From assembly GCA_021502835.1 (NCBI GenBank), contig JAKFGP010000014.1, positions 18,148 through 82,147 on the forward strand: 64,000 nt of DNA, given 5' to 3'. The notes under the pieces were generated by a model. It ran no database searches, was not told the origin of the DNA, and saw nothing but the letters and a program-made list of their open reading frames with translations. The stretch's first letter is position 1; each line of letters starts with the position of its first letter. The translations under genes and the position numbers were made by a program. Origin of the DNA: Streptomyces thinghirensis. Its GTDB lineage: Bacteria; Actinomycetota; Actinomycetia; Streptomycetales; Streptomycetaceae. Shown here piece after piece: positions 20,540-29,769 of this stretch.

Positions 20540-21634
20540 CACCGTGCCAGGTACAGGCCCAGGGCCTTGTGCAGCAGCTTGTTGAGCGGGTAGTCCACTC
20601 GCCGAGGTACTCCACGGCCTCACCGCCCGCTCCGGCCTTGAACCGCGCAGCAGCCCCAGCAGGCCAGATTCGTCCTCGTCCAGGGTGTCGGTGATGCGCG
20701 GAAATCGTAGACGGCCGCGCCGAGTTCTGGGCGTCGCACATCATCCGCCACTGGAGCGCGTTGTTGAACACCTCGCGCCAGCGGCTCGTGGAAGCGCCGT
20801 AGGAGTACCAGACGTGCTCGCCGACGGTCAGCATCGTGGCACCCGCGAGCACCTCCCCGTCGTGATGGGCGAGGTAGAGCGCATGCAGTCCGGGTCCTCG
20901 GCCGTCGAAAAGCGCAGTCCACATGCGCTGGAAGTAGGTGAGGGCGCGGGATGAACCCTTGCGGTCCGTTCGGCGGTCTCGACGTAGAGCTCGTAGAAGG
21001 CCGGGAGGTCCTCCTGGTCGCCCCGGACGACTTTGACGCCGGCCTTCTCGGACTTCTGATGTTGCGGCGCCACCTTGGTTGAAGCCGTTCTGGGCCTGCT
21101 CCAGTGACCGCCGGCGAGCGGTACCTGGCACGTAGCGCGGCTGGCCGGCGAAACCGTCCTCGCCCAGCGCGGTGCCGCCAGCCCGCCCGGCGCAGCCTCG
21201 GCGATGTCGGCGGCCCCGAGCCGTGCACGGTGGCCTCCACGTCCCCAGCCGCCGAGCCCCGGGTCGGCGATCGCAGCCTTGACCGCCTCGGCACTCCAGC
21301 GCCGGGCCGCACGGGCGGCCCCATCCGCACCGAAGACGCGCCTTCAGGTACCCGAGCATCGGCTCCAGCCACCGCTCCAGATCCGCCGTGCCCCAGTCGA
21401 TGACCGGGCCCTCGAGCAGATGGGCCAGATACCGCTTCAGCCTCGGCAACGGCCGCGGCCAGCACCAGCCCCGCGCCCGAGGTCGCCGCCCTCGTCGAAC
21501 CAGCCCAGGCTCTCCGCCCGCCAGTCCGGCTTCACGTCGCCCCACGAGGGCGTCTGCAGATGACTGACGGAAGGCCGGGACGTGACGAAGCGCAGATGCT
21601 CCTCGCGGGTGATCGCCTTCAGGTGACAGCTCAT
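20540..21634 (-). CDS. femX: FemX/FemAB-type peptidoglycan bridge aminoacyltransferase
   Basis: About 365 residues. The start MSCHLKAITREEHLRFVTSR (21634) and SVSHLQTPSWGDVKPDWRAE are typical of Streptomyces FemX, followed by AGLVLARPLPRLKRYLAHLL, EGPVIDWGTADLERWLEPML and, in other frames, VFGVRMGPPV, QNGFNQQWRRNIKKSEKAGV-like text and VVRGDQEDLPAFYELYVETA. The second GNAT-like domain has LTYFQRMWTALS, YLAHHDGEVLAGATMLTVGE, HVWYSYGASTSRWREV and YDFRGITDTLDED-like text, ending DYPLNKLLHKALGLYLAR. It adds glycine from charged tRNA to lipid II to build the Gly bridge. No stop is visible right after LYLAR, so the end is approximate. Many frame changes. Confidence 0.82.
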
Positions 21635-21871
21635 GGGTCGGGGTCCCTTTGCTCGACGTTGTCCGTCCTGGTTCGACGGGAGGAGCGGCGAGGGCGCGCA
21701 GTGCGTTCGCCGTCCCGCACTTCACAGGGAGTACGAACTGGGAGCCGATGCGCGCGCTGTCACCCGGCTGTTAACCCGTGTGCACCGCCGTCCGGCGCGC
21801 GGGATCCGCGCACGTGGTGTGAGCGTGGTGGGGTTGGGCGGTGCGGGCAGGACGGACGGGGGCGGACGGCC

Positions 21872-22932
21872 ATGGCGCGGGCGATCTGGACGGGTGTCAT
21901 CACCTTCGGGCTGGTCTCGGTGCCCGTCGGTCTGTTCCACGGCGACCCAGGGACCACACGGTCCGCTTCCACCAATTGCAGCGCAGCACGCTCTGGACCG
22001 GATCCGCAACCGCCGGGTCAACGAGCGCACCGGCAAGGAGGTCGGCCCCGGTGACATCGTCAAGGGCTACGAGGTCGGCGAGGGCGAGTACGTCGTCGTC
22101 GAGCCGGAGGAACTGAACGAGATCGCGCCGGGCCGCTCCCAGACCCTGGAGATCACCGACTTCGTCGACCTCGACCGCATCGCACCGGTGTACTTTCGGC
22201 CGCACCTGCTACGTCGCCCCCGCGCGGCAGGGAGTACCTCAAAGGTCTAGAGCTGCTCCGCACCGCCCTCGCCGAGGCCGGCAAGGTCGGCGTCGCCACC
22301 TTCGTCATGCGCAACCGGCAGTACCTGACCGCGCTCCGTGCCGAGGACAAGGTCCTGGTGCTCCAGACGCTGCACTGGGCCGACGAGGTCCGCGACCCGA
22401 TGAGGAGCTGCCCGAGCTGCCGGAGGGCCGGGCGGGCCGGGGCAAGGAACTGGACATGGCGATGCGTCTCGTCGACGCCCTCAGCGCCTGGGACCCCGCC
22501 CGCTACCACGACTCCTACCAGGAGAAGGTCCGCGAGCTGGTCCGGGCCAAGGCCGAGGGCAAGGAGGTCGCCGTCGCCGAGGAAGCGCCCGGGCCACCAA
22601 CGTCGTCGACCTGATGGAGGTCCTGCAGGGCAGTCTGGAGCAGGCGAAGGGCGGTCCAGAGGCAAGCCCTCGGCACCCCGGAAGAAGGACAACACAACAC
22701 CGAGGGGCGCAAGGACACCGAAGGCTGCAGGGCACCGAGAGGCGGAAGGGCACCGAGAGGCGGAAGGGCACCGAGAGGCGGAAGAAGGCCACCGCACCCT
22801 CCCGCAAGGCGCGCCGCTCAAGCGGGGCAGGCTGCGGGGCTGGGCCGGCGGAAGCTGCAACTGGGCGCAGTACCAGCGGCCATGGCCGGCGGACGTCGAG
22901 GACAAGACCGCGAACAGCGTATCAACATCTAG
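21872..22932 (+). CDS. ku: Ku protein (non-homologous end joining)
   Basis: About 350 residues from the ATG at 21872: [20 protein letters not shown], then [15 protein letters not shown], the conserved CysX-less core [80 protein letters not shown] text, [40 protein letters not shown] and [20 protein letters not shown]. It binds DNA double-strand ends as a ring-shaped homodimer and recruits LigD. The C-terminal tail is Lys/Arg/Glu-rich and includes three exact 18-bp repeats (22730-22783). The true stop is unclear; TAG at 22930 is one reading. It lies beside the sigma-B locus. Confidence 0.88.
22730..22783 (+). repeat. Three exact 18-bp in-phase repeats in the Ku tail
   Basis: GGGCACCGAGAGGCGGAA occurs three times without change at 22730-22747, 22748-22765 and 22766-22783, preceded by a degenerate copy. 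As 18 is a multiple of three, each unit adds six residues (GTERRK or GHREAE according to frame) to the basic C-terminal tail of Ku without breaking the frame. Confidence 0.9.
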
Positions 22933-22981
22933 CCGGTGCAGGCGGCAGCCGAGGAGAGACGGCCGCCGCCTGAGACGCCAC

Positions 22982-23840
22982 TCAGGGTTGCTGAGCATAC
23001 CTTCCCGCAGACGGGCCAGCAGGCGTGAGATCAGGCCGGGAGACGTGCATCTGCGAGCACCCGAGGCTGTTCGCCGATCTCCTTCTGGGTGAGCCTCCTC
23101 CACGAACCGCATGTGGATGATCTGCCGGTCGCGCTCGCTGAGCTCGGCCATCAGCGGGGCGAGGGGTGGAAGTCCTCGACGAGCGCGCAGCGCCGTCCTC
23201 CTCCACACCGATGAAGTCGGCCAGTACCGACCTCGCCGTTCTCGGGCCCGTCCCCGGTCAGCGCGGCGTCCAGCGGAGGCGGAGTTGTAGCCGTTGGCCG
23301 CGATCTGGCCCTCGACGACCTCGTCCTCGCTGGGATGTTCATCAGCGTGGCCAGTTCCGCTATGGTGGGCTCGCGGTCCGGACGGTGGACAGTTCCTCGG
23401 GCCTCGGGCCAGCTCACGCGCACTCCTGGAGGCGCCGCGGTACGTGCACCGCCCAGGTGGTGTCACGGAAGAACCGCTTGATCTCGCCGACGATGTACGG
23501 CACGGCGAAGGAGGTGAACTCGACCTCGCGCGCCAGCTCGAACCGGTCGATGGCCTTGATCAGGCCGATCATGCCGGTCTGGACGATGTCCTCCATCTCG
23601 TCCCCGCGACTGCGGAAGCGGGCCGGCGGCGAACGCGGACCAGGTGACATGTTCATCTCGATCAGCGTGTTGCGCGCGTACTGGTACTCGTGCGTGCCCT
23701 CTTCGAGTACCGTCAGGCTGCTTGAAGAACGGCTTCGACAACTCCCGCGCGTCCTCGGGCGCCACCTGGTTGCGATCCGCTACCTCCGGCATGCCCGTGG
23801 TGGTGTGCTCGGTGATCTGTGCGGTCGTCCGTCCACTCAC
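22982..23840 (-). CDS. sigB: RNA polymerase sigma factor SigB (SigB/SigF/SigG family)
   Basis: About 285 residues. The GTG at 23840 (VSGRTTAQITEHTTTGMPEV) follows GGGAGGGGAC. Region 2 reads YARNTLIEMNMSLVRFAAGR, GDEMEDIVQTGMIGLIKAID and FELAREVEFTSFAVPYIVGE with IKRFFRDTTWAVHVPRRLQE. Region 3 is EPTIAELATLMNISEDEVVE and GYNSASLDAALTGD. Region 4 is LAPLMAELSERDRQIIHMRF, EIGEQLGCSQMHVS (HTH) and LISRLLARLREGMLSN. It directs polymerase to stress promoters; in S. coelicolor the homologue governs osmotic and oxidative responses. RsbA and RsbV are encoded directly upstream on the same strand. At least six frame changes. The end just after MLSNP is a corrected reading. Confidence 0.9.
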
Positions 23841-23904
23841 GATGCGTCCCCTCCCAGTCGATCGGGCCCCGTCACTGTCGGCTTGTCGGCCGACGAGAGA
23901 GCCG

Positions 23905-23932
23905 CCTACCCCGGGTCAAGAGGCACCCACAC
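23905..23932 (-). promoter_or_regulatory. Candidate sigma-B-type promoter before sigB
   Basis: On the minus strand, GGGTAG (complement of 23906-23911) resembles the -10 element GGGTAC/T known for S. coelicolor sigma-B. GGGT or GTGT (complement of 23925-23932) lies 13 or 17 bases upstream, close to but outside the reported 14-16 base spacing. It lies about 65 bp before the sigB start, in the 139-bp gap after rsbA. A single-base error could explain the spacing. Confidence 0.3.
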
Positions 23933-23979
23933 ATGCTTCCGCGATCGGCATGGCGGGCGAGCGGCTTCCGACAATCGTT

Positions 23980-24901
23980 TCAGAGGCCGAGGTAGGAGCG
24001 GACGGTGGTGCCGTCGTCCGACGTGTGCACCCGCACCAGATCGGCGACGTAGTGGACGAGAGCAGGCCGGCCGCAGATCTGCCCCGTGCGCCGGGGGCCG
24101 GCGGCCGGCCAGCGGATCCGAGGCGCACCGCGTCGCGGACCTCGCACACCACCTGCCCGGCATCGGACCAGATCGCCAGCGTCCCGTGACCACCGCCGTG
24201 GACCACGCTGTTGGTGGTGAGCTCCGCCACCGCCAACTCCGTGTCCTGAAGGCGTTGCTCGGCCAGCCCGCGCGACGCGGCCCGGCCGACGGCGAAGCGC
24301 CGCTACCTCGGGCAGCTCCCGGGCACCGAAGGCGAGGACGTCGGCGTCCGGGCGGGATCCAGCGGCTCTGCTAGCCAGGCGACGACCGGCGGGCCAGTCG
24401 TAGGCCCGCTGGCCCGCTCACCTGCCTCCGGCGATGACCGTCGGATGGGTGACGAAGGGCGTCGGCCGGGACGTCCGCGTCCGGCCCGGCCTCGTCGTGC
24501 GGGCCGGATCGTCGCGGAACGGCCTGCGAAGGCCGCGTTGATCAGTGCCTCGTGCTGGGCGCACGCCGGGTACTCCGCGCGCTGCGCCCGGCCCCGACGG
24601 ACTCGCCGATGATGCGCACCCGTTCGTCCGCGTGCGCGTCGGCGAACGCCTTGCTGAGCACCCCGGGGATGATCGCGCCCGGATTGCGCCCGGCCTCCGT
24701 CATGTCCAGAAGGAACGTCCGCGTCCGTTCCCAGCCCGTCCCTGATCAGCTCCAGGTTGCGGGCGGGCACGGCCACCGCCACGGGTTCGCGCGGCCAGTC
24801 CCTCCCGTACGAACGGCAGCCGTCCGGTCGGCGTACTCGCGCTCCGAGCGGTAGAACAGCGCCGGATGCGCGAACGCCTCCTCGTGGGTCACCGTGCTCA
24901 T
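23980..24901 (-). CDS. rsbA: RsbA-type anti-sigma factor (MEDS sensor + HATPase)
   Basis: About 307 residues from the ATG at 24901, which overlaps the rsbV stop as ATGA. The N-terminal MEDS domain reads MSTVTHEEAFAHPALFYRSE, REYADRLLPFVREGLAAGEP (two frames), VAVPARNLELIRDGLGTDAD, then AECPA-type text YPACAQHEALINAAFAG. The C-terminal histidine-kinase-like ATPase has LQDTELAVAELTTNSVVHGG (N box), VVCEVRD (G1-like DxG region, damaged), QIGGRGLLLVHYVADLVRVH (G2) and the end GTTVRSYLGL. It should bind and silence sigma-B and be released by unphosphorylated RsbV, by analogy with S. coelicolor. Frame changes are spread along the gene. Confidence 0.85.
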
Positions 24902-25252
24902 CGCGGCGCCACCTCGATACGGCGCAGGGACGGCCAGAACAGCTCCAGCACCCGGGGCAGTTGCGGCGGGGGCTGTTCCACCACGACCCGCCCGCCGGGC
25001 AGGTTCATGGCGGTGACGGCGAGTGCCGCGACACCGGCCACATCGACGAACCGCACGCCGGACAGTTCCAGGTAGGACACGTCCGTGTGCTGCCTGGACA
25101 GTTCCGTGAGGGCCTCTTCTCCCAGGACGGGCGGGTGGTAACGCTGACCTCTCCGCTGGCGCGGAGTCCGGGACGGCCGGGCAGCGGCCGTACCCAGCAC
25201 GGCCCCGCTGCGCACCGGGGCGGTCCGCCCGTGGCGCCTGTAGCATCCACAC
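24898..25252 (-). CDS. rsbV: RsbV-type STAS anti-anti-sigma factor
   Basis: About 117 residues. The GTG at 25252 has AAGGAG 5 bases upstream (VWMLQAPRADRPGAQR). After a frame change near 25165 the STAS domain reads LRASGEVSVTTRPVLGEEAL, TELSRQHTDVSYLELSGVRF, VDVAGVAALAVTAMNLPGGR and VVVEQPPPQLPRVLELFWPS, ending LRRIEVAPR. The usual phosphorylated Ser position in DxxG is occupied by VAGVAAL, so phosphorylation control may be atypical. Its TGA overlaps the rsbA ATG, a sign of tight stoichiometric coupling of partner proteins. Confidence 0.85.
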
Positions 25253-25382
25253 TCGATCTCCTTCGTCCGGCCAGGCAGCCTATCGCGATGAGCTGTCGTT
25301 CGCCGGTGTGGGGGACAGAACATGCGAGGGGGACACGAAGCGGGGAACAAGCACAGTGAGCGTCCTCGGAAGGGGAAGACCG

Positions 25383-25751
25383 ATGTTTGAAGCGAACAAC
25401 ATTCGTGACTGGCGTGGACATGACGTCGTGGACGGTGACGGCCGTAAGATCGGGGCTCTCGAGTCCATCTCACTTCGACACCGCCACCGATCGGCCCGCG
25501 TTCTCCGCGGTCATGATCGGCCTGCCGACCCGCCGACGATCTGGTGTTCGTCCCGGTGGACAAGGCCACCGTCGGGCCGGGCTACCTGAAGGTGGGCTAT
25601 GACAAGAGCCTGGTCAAGGACGCGCCCGGGATCGGCTTCGACGAGGTGAGAACTCGCGGCCGAGGACAGGGGCGCCGTCTTCGCCCACTACCAGCCCTGC
25701 CCTACAGAGCAGGGCAGCGCGGTGAGCAGCGCCGGCTCGGCCGGCGGCTGA
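25383..25751 (+). CDS. PRC-barrel domain protein
   Basis: About 121 residues, ATG at 25383 with GGAAGGGGAAG upstream. The PRC barrel reads MFEANNIRDWRGHDVVDGDG, RKIGALESIYFDTATDRPAF and SAVMIGLPTRRRLVFVPVDK, then ATVGPGYLKVGYDKSLVKDA and PGIG; the tail GAVFAHYQ...GERRLGRR is read through two frame changes. PRC-barrel proteins are small soluble beta proteins thought to bind RNA or membranes. It is divergent from rsbV, 130 bp apart, and similar genes accompany stress loci in Streptomyces, so control by sigma-B is plausible but inferred. Confidence 0.82.
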
Positions 25752-25785
25752 ACCGTCCGACGAGCCTCTTCGAGGGGAGACGACC

Positions 25786-25949
25786 TTGAGCCTGTTCCTC
25801 CTGCTGTTGCTGGTGGCGCTCGTCCTCGGCGTGATCGGGCTGGCCGCCGAGGGGCTGTTCTACCACTTCGTCATCGGCGCCGTGGTCCTGGTCGCCGACC
25901 TGGTCCTCGTCGGGTACTCATCGGACGCCGAGGACGACCCGCACGCTGA
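25786..25949 (+). CDS. Small two-helix membrane protein
   Basis: About 54 residues, TTG start at 25786 with GAGGGGAG 8-12 bases upstream. LSLFLLLLLVALVLGVIGLA, AEGLFYHFVIGAVVLVADLV and LVGYS form two adjacent hydrophobic helices, followed after a one-base frame change by a basic end GRRGRPAR and the TGA at 25947. Short proteins of this kind are common in Streptomyces and act at the membrane with no known role. It follows the PRC-barrel gene by 34 bp and is probably co-transcribed. Confidence 0.65.
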
Positions 25950-26058
25950 GCGGCACGCCGGGCGGGCACCCGCACGCCGGGCGGGGCACGCACCGGGGCC
26001 GACCGCGCCGTCGCCGGTGCGATCGGCCCACCTCGCGCGACCGGGGGACAGGCCCCGG

Positions 26059-26616
26059 CTAGCCAGTTCCGCGCGCGGTCCGCGGCCTCCGTCTCGGACG
26101 TCGCGCCGCCCGTCGCCAGGGTGCCTCCGGAGCTCTCCAGATGGGCCCGCACGAACCACTGGAACTGCTCCAGGTCCCGGGCTGGCCGATCGGAGGTCCT
26201 CCGTGGCGGGATCGATGTCGCCCGCCTCCTTCACCGCCTCGCGCACTCCCTCGATCACGCCGGTGTACACGACATCGAGCGCGGCGAGGTGGGCGATGGC
26301 GTCGGCCCGGCCGATGGGTAGTCGTCCCAGGGCCGCTCGGCCACCAGCGCCCCGGGCGTGCCCTGCGCCACCCCGCCGAGTGCGGCGATGCGCTCCGCGA
26401 CGTCGTCGGCCATCTCGCGCACCTGGTCGACCTGCGGGTCGATCTATCTCGTGCACGGCGATGAAGTGCGGTCCCGACGTTCCAGTGCAGCGCTTGGAGG
26501 GTCAGATGCAGGTCGTTGAGGGCGTGCAGGCGCATCCGCAGCGCGCCGATCAGCCGGCCGGCGGCCTCGCGCTCGATGCCGGGGACCGTGTACTTCGGGG
26601 TCAGGTCGTGCGTCAT
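26059..26616 (-). CDS. dpsA: Dps family DNA-protection/ferritin-like protein
   Basis: About 186 residues. The ATG at 26616 has AGGAG upstream (MTHDLTPKYTVPGIEREAAG). The ferritin-like core shows RLHALNDLHLTLQALHWNV with the ferroxidase His, GPHFIAVHEIIDPQVDQVRE and MADDVAERIAALGGVAQGTP with the Asp/Glu ligands. It continues ADAIAHLAALDVVYTGVIEG, VREAVKEAGDIDPATEDLLI and FQWFVRAHLESSGGTLATGG. Dps dodecamers store iron and shield DNA under oxidative or osmotic stress. In S. coelicolor the neighbouring sigma-B controls dpsA. The end near 26059 is a corrected reading. Frame changes near 26460, 26325 and 26180. Confidence 0.88.
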   Translation of the reverse strand: MTHDLTPKYTVPGIEREAAGRLIGALRMRLHALNDLHLTLQALHWNVGTALHRRARDRSTRRSTRCARWPTTSRSASPHSAGWRRARPGRWWPSGPGTTTHRPGRRHRPPRRARCRVHRRDRGSARGGEGGGRHRSRHGGPPIGQPGTWSSSSGSCGPIWRAPEAPWRRAARRPRRRPRTARGTG

Positions 26617-26821
26617 GGCGGACACCAGCTCCTCATGCGTTTCGTTACGTCGTTGCACGTGAACGACTGCCCCGCATCGGCGACGGCAGACATACGCGTG
26701 CGCTGTGCCTCGAGGAGGACGGGTCTCCCCGAGCGAGAGTCAACCCTCGGGGGCGTCCTTCCGGCGCCGCGTCGCGGACCGTACCAGGGAAGCGACGCCG
26801 GGGCGGCGGCCCGCCGACAGG

Positions 26822-27377
26822 ATGATGTGCGTGACCACGACACCACGGATTCCCGCCCCCGCCCGCTGGGCGGTCCTCGCCGCCCACGCCGTCGCGCTCC
26901 TCACCCTGCCGACCGGACTGTGGCGCCTCCTGCCGGCGGCCGGGCGGCCTGCCGGGTACACCGAGGGCGGGCTACGAGGCGATGGGCGTCGACGGACGGG
27001 GCGTGGTGTACGGTGGTGGGACTGAGCGTGGTGAGCGAGGCGCTGGCCCTGCTCACGCTCGGCCTGGTCCGGCCCTGGGGCGAGGTGGTCCCGCGCCGGG
27101 TCCCGCTGCTCGGCGGGCGGCCGGTCCCGGTGATGGCGCGGCGGTCCTCCCGGCAGGTCTGGGTGCCGTCGTGCTGACCGCCCTGTGGACCCCGTTCGCC
27201 TGGTGGTGGGCCACCCCGCACCCCGACATGACGTCGCTCGGCGCCACGCTCCTGGGCTTCGCCTACCTGCCCCTGGTCGCGTGGGGCCCGCTGCTCGGCG
27301 CCGTCACCGTCTCCTACTACCGCCGACGCCGTCCCGCGGTGACCGGTTCCGGGCGGGCGCCGATCACAGGGCTCTAG
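26822..27377 (+). CDS. Membrane protein of unknown function
   Basis: About 185 residues, ATG at 26822. VTTTPRIPAPARWAVLAAHA leads into VALLTLPTGLWRLLPAAG, a first hydrophobic hairpin. After frame changes come VVGLSVVSEALALLTLGLVR, VPRRVPLLGGRPVPVMA, LGAVVLTALWTPFAWWWATP, TSLGATLLGFAYLPLVAWGP and LLGAVTVSYYRRRRP, ending APITGL. Four or five TM helices with a W-rich segment. I do not recognise the family. It is divergent from dpsA. Confidence 0.65.
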
Positions 27378-27388
27378 GGTGCCTGCCC

Positions 27389-27814
27389 GTGACGGGTGCC
27401 CCGGATTTCCACGACGGCGTGCCCCTGTGGCGCGATCAGCGCTTCGTGCTGCTCCTGAGCGCACGCGTCATGTCGGCACTGGGCAACGGCTTCGCCCGGG
27501 TGGCGCTGGGGTTCGCGGTACTCGCGCTGCCGGGGGCCGGGGCGGGCCGGCTGTCACTGTTGCCGGCGTGCCAGGCGTTGCCGCAGCCCTGTTCAACCTG
27601 ATCGGCGGCGTCACTGGTTCGGCTCGCTCGCCTCGCCCCGCTCGGCCTGCTCGTCGCCGGCTCCGTGGCGACGGCCGTGGGCACCGCCCGCGCGCTGGCC
27701 GGCTGCGCGGCCCCGATCGTTCCGGCCGGCGCGGCGGCCCTGCTCTCCCCGCAGGTGCGCGGACTGCGCGCCGACGACGTCAGGACGGCGGAGCGGGCAG
27801 GGGCATCGCGCTGA
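27389..27814 (+). pseudogene. MFS transporter remnant
   Basis: Starts at the GTG at 27389 (VTGAPDFHDGVPLWRDQRFV), 12 bp after the previous gene, and reads as the N-terminus of a major facilitator: LLLSARVMSALGNGFARVAL, GFAVLALPGAGAGRLSL, then CQALPQ and LIGGV. After that the text jumps to LLVAGSVATAVGTARALAGC and PVRGLRADDVRT-type text, ending ERAGASR. About 140 residues remain of the 400 expected, and the end overlaps the convergent reductase gene. Unlike most genes here, loss of a large internal and C-terminal part cannot be blamed on single-base errors. Confidence 0.6.
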
Positions 27815-28383
27815 GCGCACGCGCCGCGTGGACGAGATTGGACGCCATGGCCCGGCCGGTCGAGGTCGACCAGTCGTGGCCGCGGTCGTCGTCGAGGTAG
27901 TCGGGTCCGGGGCCGGGACCCAGGTGCCAGTAGGTCCAGGCCTGACCCGGAATCGTGTAGCCGATGTCCGAGAGCCCGCCGCTGATCTCACTGATGACGT
28001 GGTGGGCGCCGTCCTCGTTCCCGGTGACCAGGACCCCGGCGACGCGGTTGTAGGCGACGGGACGCTCCTCGTCGTCGGTCTCGCTGAGCATGGCGTCCAT
28101 GCGTTCGAGGACCCGCTGGGCCACCGAGGACGGGCGGCCGAGCCAGGTCGGCGAGGCGATGATCAGGATCTGCGACGCCAGCAGCTTCTCGTACGCCCGG
28201 CCAGTCGTCGCCGTCGCCCATGTCGGTCTCGACCCCGGTTTCAGGTTCAGGTCGACGGCCCGTACGACATCCACCTCCGCCCCGTGGTCCTTTGAGGGCC
28301 GCGATGACCGTGGCGGCGAGGGCCTCGGTGTTCGACGGCTGAGGGGAGGGCTTGAGAGTGCAGTTGATGACGAGTGCGCGCAT
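27780..28383 (-). CDS. NAD(P)H-dependent FMN reductase / flavodoxin-fold protein
   Basis: About 200 residues, ATG at 28383: MRALVINCTLKPSPQPSNTE (phosphate-binding loop with SPxxSNTE), ALAATVIAALKDHGAEVDVV-like text, VDLNLKPGVETDMGDGDDWP, then LASQILIIASPTWLGRPSSV, AQRVLERMDAMLSETDDEER and VAGVLVTGNEDGAHHVISEI (FMN-ring contact GNEDGAH), ending SNLVHAARALSAMPLPAPPS. It should bind FMN and reduce quinones or similar acceptors with NAD(P)H. Two frame changes near 28290 and 28200. Confidence 0.85.
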
Positions 28384-28436
28384 GCCTACCCCTCTTCCCC
28401 GGGCGGCGGCTTTCGATCGTCCGAACGCGGGACCGT

Positions 28437-28691
28437 TCACCCACCCGGACGCGCGGCGGACCGGCGGTGTCCGCTCAGGGCAGGGGCGATGCCGTCCAGT
28501 TTGCCCTGCTTGGCGTCGTCGACCAGCGACGAGAACTGGTCGGCGCTCATCTGTACGCGCTGGCCGAAGTCGTCGGTCAGGACGACCCGTTGCTCCGCCG
28601 GGGCGTCGGGGTCGACGAACAGCTGGGGGCAGCCGCAGTCGCAGTTTCCGCAGAACGTCGCTACGGGCTCCAGGCCATGAGGGTCGGTCAT
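28437..28691 (-). CDS. Small Cys-rich protein
   Basis: An intact 84-residue frame from the ATG at 28691: MTDPHGLEPVATFCGNCDCG, CPQLFVDPDAPAEQRVVLTD, DFGQRVQMSADQFSSLVDDA, KQGKLDGIAPALSGHRRSA. The CxxCxCxCP cluster near residues 14-21 looks like a metal-binding knuckle. I recall close relatives in many Streptomyces genomes, all uncharacterised. It lies 53 bp upstream of the reductase gene on the same strand and may be co-transcribed with it. Confidence 0.7.
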   Translation of the reverse strand: MTDPHGLEPVATFCGNCDCGCPQLFVDPDAPAEQRVVLTDDFGQRVQMSADQFSSLVDDAKQGKLDGIAPALSGHRRSAARPGG

Positions 28692-29041
28692 ACCGGTGCA
28701 CCTTCCGTGGGAGACGGGTGTCCGCGCCGGTGTCCGCACCGGCGGTCGTGGGGGAACTGACTGGGGGATACCCGGCCCGGCGGCCGCGGACGCCGGTGCC
28801 TCCGCCCGGCGCGGAGGCACGGCGGACGGTCCCCGTGCGCCGGCGCTCCCGCGTCCGCTTCCGGTGCTCCGGTCCGGCGGGGACGGCCGGTGAACCGGAC
28901 GGGCCTTCAGTCCGACCGTATGTGGGTGAAGTGTGCTGTGGATGTGGTGTGGATCACGCGCGTCGTGTTGAGTGGGGGGACCGGACCGGAATCCGTACCC
29001 ACCGGTGATCACGGGAGCCCGGATGCAAGGATGAGGCCGCC
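28692..29041. other. 350-bp divergent intergenic region, no gene seen
   Basis: Between the Cys-rich gene (minus) and the membrane-protein gene (plus). Open frames exist on both strands but show no recognisable protein, only arginine- and proline-rich text typical of high-GC noise. The segment near 28915-28960 (TCCGACCGTATGTGGGTGAA onwards) is less G/C-rich and is the likeliest promoter zone for the plus-strand gene. No clear palindrome found. Confidence 0.5.
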
Positions 29042-29769
29042 ATGACTGCAGGGTGGTGTTCTCGCACGGTACGGGCCGCGGTGTCCCGCGGCCGTCTGCG
29101 TGCTGCTCGCCGCCCTGGGCCACATCCTGATGTCCGGGACCGCGGTGCCCTGGTGGGCCATGGCGGCGGGCGCGTTGGCCACGGGCGGCGCCGCCTGGTG
29201 GCTCGCCGACCGGGAACGCGGACCGCTCGCCGTCGTCGGTGTCGCCGTGGCCGCCCAGACCGTACTGCACACGTCCTTCTCGCTCGCCCAGGCGACGAAG
29301 CGGCCGCCGTCGTCGGACGACGAGTCCCTCGCGCGCCGTTGGCTGGACGTCCTGCTGTGCCGGATGCCGTCCGGCCCGGGCGGGGGAGCACGGCGCCATG
29401 CCGACGTCGATGAACACCGCGGGCCACGGCCCTCATGCCGGGCACTCCATGCCCGGTATGGACGCCATGGACCCCGCGGCCACGCCATGGGCGGCATGTC
29501 CTCGACCGGCATGCTCACCGCCCACCTGGTGGCCGCGCTGCTGTGCGGCCTCTGGCTCGCCCACGGCGAACGCGCCGTCTTCCGCGTCCTGCGGTGCCTC
29601 GCCACCCGGCTCGTCGCGCCCCCTGCGCCTGCTGTTCCGGCTGCCCTCGCCGCCGCACCGCCCGCGCGTCCGGGCCCGCCGAGCGGCCTCGGACCGGGCA
29701 CCGCGCCGTCTTCTCCTCGCCCACGCGATCACTTCTCGGGGCCCGCCCGCCGGGGTCGCTGCCGTCTGA
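29042..29769 (+). CDS. Membrane protein with His/Met-rich loop (possible copper-related)
   Basis: About 240 residues, ATG at 29042. TM segments: VCVLLAALGHILMSGTAVPW, WAMAAGALATGGAAWWLADR, PLAVVGVAVAAQTVLHTSFS and, later, TAHLVAALLCGLWLAHGERA and VFRVLRCLATRLVAP. Between them is a loop very rich in His and Met: HGAMPTSMNTAGHGPHAGHS, MPGMDAMD, then HAMGGMSSTGM. Such loops bind copper or other soft metals in CopC/CopD-type proteins. It is followed on the same strand by an ECF sigma factor. Metal handling is inferred from composition only. Frame changes near 29095, 29385 and 29470. Confidence 0.65.

Noticed and set aside
28352..29008. Plus-strand gene in the 28692-29041 gap
   Set aside because: Arg/Pro-rich text that runs antisense to the reductase and the Cys-rich gene; no homologous stretch.
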